Origin: JALSHZ01 sp964614535
Lineage (GTDB): Bacteria; Pseudomonadota; Gammaproteobacteria; UWMA-0217
Assembly: GCA_964614535.1 (NCBI GenBank)
Contig: CAZTOZ010000060.1
Span: 1 to 19,521, forward strand
Length of the DNA: 19,521 bases
Direction of reading: 5' to 3'
The translations under genes were made by a program, and so were the position numbers. The notes under the pieces were generated by a model. It saw only the letters and a program-made list of their open reading frames with translations, was not told the DNA's origin and did not search any database. This document shows, in pieces, positions 17,101 to 19,521 of the stretch (position 1 is its first letter; each line of letters begins with the position of its first letter).

Positions 17101-18949
17101 TCAGCGTCACCTCCAGCTCGCCGGCCAGCCGGCGGCCATCGAGCGTGGCCCGCACCAGGTCGAACGAGACGCGGCTGTTCTCCGGCGGGTTCTTCCCCTT
17201 GTCGAAGCCCGGCCGGATACCCACCAGCGGATCACCGGGCCAGACCAGCAGGTCGTACCGGCGGGTCACCGGCCGCCCGCCCGATTCGTAGAGGCTGCTG
17301 ACAAGGCGCAGACGCAGCGGCGATCGCGCCTCCCGCCAGAAGTTCTCGCTCTCGATGACACCCCGACCGGCCTCGTCGAGAAAGATCTCCGGCAACTCCC
17401 GCGTGCCGAGCAGCTCGTCGTCGAGCACGTCGCCAAACTCGAAACCCGGCAATGCCTCGACCGGTTCGCGCCAGTGGTCGACCCGCAACAGCGTGGTCAG
17501 GCGGTTGCCCGACGCCGGCGCGCCGTAGAGATAGTCGCCCTTGACCGATACCATTAGCGCCGCCGCCGGCATCAGCACCTTGCGCGCATCGCTGCCGCCG
17601 GCGAAGGTCAGCTTCATCCGCTCCGGCAAGAACTCCTCCACCTGGAACGGATAGCTCGCCACCTTGCCGTCGGGCTTGTCCACCTCCAGCCGCCAGCCGC
17701 CGGTGGCGCCGGTCGCCGGCAACGGCACCGTCCGCTGGTAGTAGCCACCATCGGCGGCGGTCAGAACGAAGCGGCGCACCACCTGGCCATCCGGTTGCAA
17801 CAACCGGGCCTGCAACCCGGGCGCGCCCTTCAGGCGGCCGTCCCCATCGCGCAGCAGGGCATTGAAGTGGAAGCGCTCGCCCGGACGGTAGATGTCCCGT
17901 TCGCTCCAGAGGAACAAGGTCTGGGCCGCCTGCGGGCGCTCACCCGGATCGAAACCGGAAAGATCCAGCGCCGGGCCGTTGAGCCGCAACAACGACTGGT
18001 TCGCGCCCTGCTCGGCCAGCAGCAACACCGCCTCTTTCGGCGACGGCCGGAAAGTGGCGACCCCGTCCGGCGACGTCCGCGCCTGTTGCAGAATCTGCCC
18101 CTTGTCGTCGAGCAGACTGACCTCGACGCCCGCCAGCGGCCGGGGGTTCGTCAGCGAACTCACGTGCACATCGAGCCGGTCGCCGTAGTGGCGCAGATGC
18201 AGACCGAGATCGGTCACCATGAAATGGGTGAGCTGCGGCATCGCCGGGTAGGTACCCGCCGGCTTCATCACGGCGATATAGAGGCCCGGCTGCCGCAACG
18301 CCTCGATGTCCGCCGTTGGCAGCGTACGCTTCACCCGACGGTTCTGCTCGGCTCCCAGATCGAAGCGGCCGGAATAGGCCAACTCCGTCCACTTTGGCAG
18401 TTGGCGCAGCAGCGTGTAGTAATAGCTGCTGGCCAGCTCATCGAGCACCTGCTGTCGATACGGTGGCCTGACGCGATGGAACGTCACATCGACGGCCGGC
18501 ACATTGACGCTCACCACCGGCAGACCGGCACTGATCCCCGGCAGCAACACCGAACCCCGGCTGCCGAAACTGGCCACCGGCGACAGGGAGCGCGTCGTGA
18601 TCTTGTCGGAGACATCGCGCTGCAACTTCGCCCCGTTCTTGGCCGGCAATCCCCGATAGACCGTCACCACATACTCCGTCGCCGGCTGCGAATTGCTGAA
18701 GCAGGCCAACCGGTCGCCGCCGGAGAAGAGCCACGCCCCCTCTGCCACCTCCCCGCCCTCCCGGCTGATCGAAAAGTAGGACTGGATGTCGCGACCGGTA
18801 TCCAGCGGTTCCGAAAAGCGCAGACAGACATGATTTCGGCCGTCGATATCGCGTTCCAGAAGATTCACCACCGACAACTCGGCAGCCAGCGCCAGCGTCG
18901 TCACGAGAAAGAGCAGACACGACAGAGAGAGTGAACGTAGAAAAACCAT
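14159..18949 (-). CDS. yfhM: Bacterial alpha-2-macroglobulin, thioester type
   Basis: 1596-aa periplasmic protease trap. Proteases cut the bait region and are then held covalently through a thioester. It aligns along its length with E. coli YfhM (ECAM); shared landmarks include SERDIYRPGERFHFN, the VEEFLPERMKL segment, VSAVDTGVLSLTDF-type residues (here VAAVDTGVLSLTDF), LRFGGDG, the thioester YPYGCLEQ and RDDRYVAAIDHGRYG. The thioester pair is Cys1127 and Gln1130 (Cys codon at 15569-15571). The bait region probably lies around residues 880-930. The N-terminus is a cleavable signal peptide ending LALA-AEL. Unlike E. coli YfhM, I see no proper lipobox Cys near the cleavage site. The pbpC gene follows 40 bp downstream; the pair is thought to defend and repair the wall after envelope breach. 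Confidence 0.96.
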   Translation of the reverse strand: MVFLRSLSLSCLLFLVTTLALAAELSVVNLLERDIDGRNHVCLRFSEPLDTGRDIQSYFSISREGGEVAEGAWLFSGGDRLACFSNSQPATEYVVTVYRGLPAKNGAKLQRDVSDKITTRSLSPVASFGSRGSVLLPGISAGLPVVSVNVPAVDVTFHRVRPPYRQQVLDELASSYYYTLLRQLPKWTELAYSGRFDLGAEQNRRVKRTLPTADIEALRQPGLYIAVMKPAGTYPAMPQLTHFMVTDLGLHLRHYGDRLDVHVSSLTNPRPLAGVEVSLLDDKGQILQQARTSPDGVATFRPSPKEAVLLLAEQGANQSLLRLNGPALDLSGFDPGERPQAAQTLFLWSERDIYRPGERFHFNALLRDGDGRLKGAPGLQARLLQPDGQVVRRFVLTAADGGYYQRTVPLPATGATGGWRLEVDKPDGKVASYPFQVEEFLPERMKLTFAGGSDARKVLMPAAALMVSVKGDYLYGAPASGNRLTTLLRVDHWREPVEALPGFEFGDVLDDELLGTRELPEIFLDEAGRGVIESENFWREARSPLRLRLVSSLYESGGRPVTRRYDLLVWPGDPLVGIRPGFDKGKNPPENSRVSFDLVRATLDGRRLAGELEVTLIREERQYFWEYVEPGGWQSRHTDEEYPVATRSVTVAAGGQARVELPVKWGRYRLEVIDSATGRKSSLRFTAGADWEAGREAGGLRNRPDAVGLTLDKPAYRGGDTARLTIDPPHDGEALILVEGDRPLWRHRQPVSKAGTEVSIPVDPAWRRHDLHVSVVVLRPASKVASITPTRAFGLIHLPLDRSDRRLELDIDAPDKAEPGKPLPVTLRLQRKPAAGQRVFVTVAAVDTGVLSLTDFATPDPHEGFFGRRRYGVEARDNYGELIELNRYPRAGLRFGGDGPGRGGKAPAAEVQIVSLHSGPLTFDANGEARLDFDIPHFNGRLRLMAVAFADDAFGHADREVTIAAPVVAQMAMPRFLAGGDDTALALDLRNLSGKVQALRLALRADGPLTLREGAEQEITLADGERRTLRFPVRGGEGAGVARLTLTASGDGIAFERHWLLMLRPPWPRERQRQLVAVEAGRRADFDLGLLQRLQPASVVASLHVDDHIDLGAGQQMAALLQYPYGCLEQVSSRSYPWLFATPEALQRLGLESVEPGKRVERVEEGLRQIEAMQLASGGFGLWNNRSPEEHWLTAYVADLLLDAEEAGFPVQPELKRRTFERLETYLRQPRMSFGRYTDSADHYRFAYRAYAAWVLSRVNRANLGQMRSLFDHEADAARSGLPLVHLGLALRRQGDRRRGDEAIRRGLALSRDDDAYLGDYGSTIRDDAMIVRLLAGEPAHAGAVAEKLRGLAGMVAGQEYLSTQERNALFLAAVAGRQQGGGRWRARVHRAGDVTEIHRQTPFDARYGREALRDGLGIENPGDRLLWASLTLSGYPAAAPSPAANGYEIERHYFDREGRPLDIRKLRSGDLVLVHLAIDSERRMADTLVVDMLPAGLELENQNLEHSLRLDRFWIEGKPISELQSETDIVHQEFRDDRYVAAIDHGRYGQRSHLFYLARAVTPGRYRVPPPLVEDMYRPRFRAVGGTVEEMVVEE

Positions 18950-18984
18950 CGCAGGTTACCGGATGAGGCGAAGGACGAGCATCG

Positions 18985-18990
18985 ATTGTA
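18985..18990 (-). promoter_or_regulatory. Possible -10 element for yfhM
   Basis: TACAAT on the minus strand matches 5 of 6 bases of the sigma-70 -10 consensus and would start transcription about 29 bases before the yfhM ATG. No convincing -35 is seen at 16-18 bp, so this is a weak call. Confidence 0.25.
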
Positions 18991-19104
18991 ACGCCATTGG
19001 GCAGGCCTTGGTCTCTTCCACCGACCACATGATGAGACCACCATCCCTGAGAATCCCCGAAATACGGTTTCTCTTTGCAGAGGGAGCCGTCGAAGCTGCC
19101 GAAC

Positions 19105-19240
19105 CCCGCAAGGGCGAGGCCCACGGATGGGCCGAGCAATCGAAGTGCCGGCGGCAGTTCGATTCCTGCGGCCTCAACGCCGGAATCAAGCCACGGGCGG
19201 AGTCACCACAGGAGGGGAAAGATGGTGGCCAGGGACAGAA
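19105..19240. repeat. 136-bp direct repeat, copy 1
   Basis: This copy and the one at 19278-19413 differ at three positions only (133 of 136 identical), at a period of 173 bp. It contains several hairpins: CCC-GCAA-GGG (a GNRA loop), GGCCCA-CGGA-TGGGCC at 19118-19133, and a 27-bp imperfect palindrome at 19138-19164. The final 18 bases (19223-19240) duplicate the 3' end of tRNA-Phe, including the discriminator base and CCA. Bases 19152-19165 match the tRNA-Phe T-arm in the opposite orientation. No coding region is supported in 18950-19395; this repeat pair occupies most of it. Confidence 0.95.
19138..19164. repeat. 27-bp palindrome, first copy (REP-like)
   Basis: AATCGAA, G, TGCCG, central G, CGGCA, G, TTCGATT: outer arms of 7 bp and inner arms of 5 bp are perfect and are separated by one G-G mismatch. 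It has the look of a REP-type intergenic palindrome. The identical second copy is at 19311-19337. Confidence 0.8.
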
Positions 19241-19262
19241 AAAATCGCCAGGAGCGATTTTT
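19240..19262 (-). terminator. Hairpin with A/T-rich arms between repeat copies, candidate terminator of tRNA-Phe
   Basis: AAAAATCGC (19240-19248) and GCGATTTTT (19254-19262) form a perfect 9-bp stem around CAGGA. On the minus strand the stem ends in six Ts, so it can serve as an intrinsic terminator about 135 bases after the tRNA-Phe 3' end. The GC part of the stem is short, so efficiency is uncertain. On the plus strand it ends in five Ts and could act in both directions. Confidence 0.5.
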
Positions 19263-19277
19263 CGTGAGCGTAGCGAG

Positions 19278-19413
19278 CCCGCAAGGGCGAGGCCCATGGA
19301 CGGGCCGAGCAATCGAAGTGCCGGCGGCAGTTCGATTCCTGCGGCCTCAACGCCAGAATCAAGCCACGGGCGGAGTCACCACAGGAGGGGAAAGATGGTG
19401 GCCAGGGACAGAA
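19278..19413. repeat. 136-bp direct repeat, copy 2, overlapping the tRNA-Phe 3' end
   Basis: Second copy of the repeat at 19105-19240. The three differences are 19124 C versus 19297 T, 19128 T versus 19301 C, and 19184-region G versus A near 19353. The last 18 bases lie inside the functional tRNA-Phe gene (19396-19413). The other copy therefore carries a non-functional tRNA tail. The 37-bp spacer 19241-19277 holds most of the A/T-rich hairpin. Confidence 0.95.
19311..19337. repeat. 27-bp palindrome, second copy (REP-like)
   Basis: Same sequence as 19138-19164, with two G-G mismatches and a single central G. On the minus strand it lies in the trailer of tRNA-Phe, 58 bases beyond the CCA end. 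Confidence 0.8.
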
Positions 19414-19471
19414 TCGAACTGCCGACACGGGGATTTTCAGTCCCCTGCTCTACCGACTGAGCTACCTGGCC
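19396..19471 (-). tRNA. tRNA-Phe (anticodon GAA)
   Basis: 76 bases including an encoded CCA (plus-strand tgg, 19396-19398). The acceptor arms GGCCAGG and CCTGGCC pair over 7 bp. The D-arm is GCTCAGTCGGTAGAGC, the anticodon arm is GGGGA-CTGAAAA-TCCCC with anticodon GAA, and the T-arm has the TTCGATT loop. The 18 bases at the 3' end are duplicated 173 bp further on. It delivers phenylalanine at UUU and UUC codons. Confidence 0.97.
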
Positions 19472-19487
19472 GGGGAAAAGAGGCGCT

Positions 19488-19516
19488 ATTAAAACGGTAT
19501 TGGCCCACCGCGTCAA
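19488..19516 (-). promoter_or_regulatory. Sigma-70 promoter of tRNA-Phe
   Basis: On the minus strand, -35 TTGACG (19516-19511), a 17-bp spacer and -10 TTTAAT (19493-19488); each box matches 5 of 6 consensus bases. The start would be near 19481, giving about a 10-base leader. The GC-rich discriminator AGCGCC is typical of stable-RNA promoters under growth-rate or stringent control. Confidence 0.8.
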
Positions 19517-19521
19517 GCACG

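Noticed and set aside
14288..18934. Several plus-strand frames of 379-493 codons across yfhM
   Set aside because: All are antisense to a clear full-length alpha-2-macroglobulin and have no recognisable motifs.
19223..19413. Prophage or island attachment sites at tRNA-Phe
   Set aside because: The 18-base tRNA tail is duplicated, but the copies are 173 bp apart with no integrase or cargo, and the homology extends 118 bp outside the tRNA.
18956..19460. Open frames of 80-165 codons in the repeat region beside tRNA-Phe
   Set aside because: They are translations of the direct repeats and part of the tRNA itself; no ribosome site or domain.

Overview
The window is GC-rich gammaproteobacterial chromosome. 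That placement rests on ribonuclease D, a YbiT-type ABC-F ATPase, a DnaJ-related protein with an N-terminal DNAJ_related-like domain, and the yfhM-pbpC pair, all closely similar to gammaproteobacterial families. The species cannot be named from sequence alone; a Chromatiales-like or sulfur-oxidiser-like lineage is only a guess. I see no insertion sequence, prophage, CRISPR array, rRNA or origin.

Layout. (1) Positions 1-5470, minus strand: an export operon transcribed in the order SCP2-like small protein, periplasmic adaptor (MFP), RND pump permease. The RND gene runs off the left edge and has an unusual C-terminal extension: an acidic Gly/Asp loop, an extra hydrophobic segment, a Pro/Ser/Gly linker and a run of near-identical 15-bp repeats encoding Ala-Glu-Lys-Ala-Ala. 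(2) Positions 5471-5655: a divergent intergenic region with a sigma-54-like -24/-12 element facing the export operon and five TGCAAC-type sites spaced 10-12 bp apart, 50-115 bp upstream of it. (3) Positions 5656-8244, plus strand: a sigma-54 enhancer-binding regulator with a PAS-like sensor, then ribonuclease D. (4) Positions 8287-18949, minus strand, in transcription order: yfhM (bacterial alpha-2-macroglobulin with its thioester motif), pbpC, an unrecognised membrane-anchored protein, ybiT and a DnaJ-related gene. (5) Positions 18950-19521: a gene-free repeat region, then tRNA-Phe (GAA) on the minus strand with a very good sigma-70 promoter.

How the genes fit together. The divergent regulator, its candidate enhancer array and the sigma-54-like promoter make a coherent switch for the SCP2-adaptor-RND operon; the substrate is unknown and may be hydrophobic. 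YfhM and PbpC are a known envelope-defence and repair pair: a protease-trapping macroglobulin and a bifunctional murein synthase. Behind tRNA-Phe, two 136-bp direct repeats each carry a copy of the tRNA 3' end plus a 14-base antisense match to the tRNA T-arm. The trailer RNA could therefore pair with the tRNA itself.

The most unusual items are the repeat-bearing RND tail, the regulator-promoter module and the tRNA-Phe trailer repeats. Several long antisense open frames on the plus strand (up to 840 codons) are GC-driven shadows and are left out.
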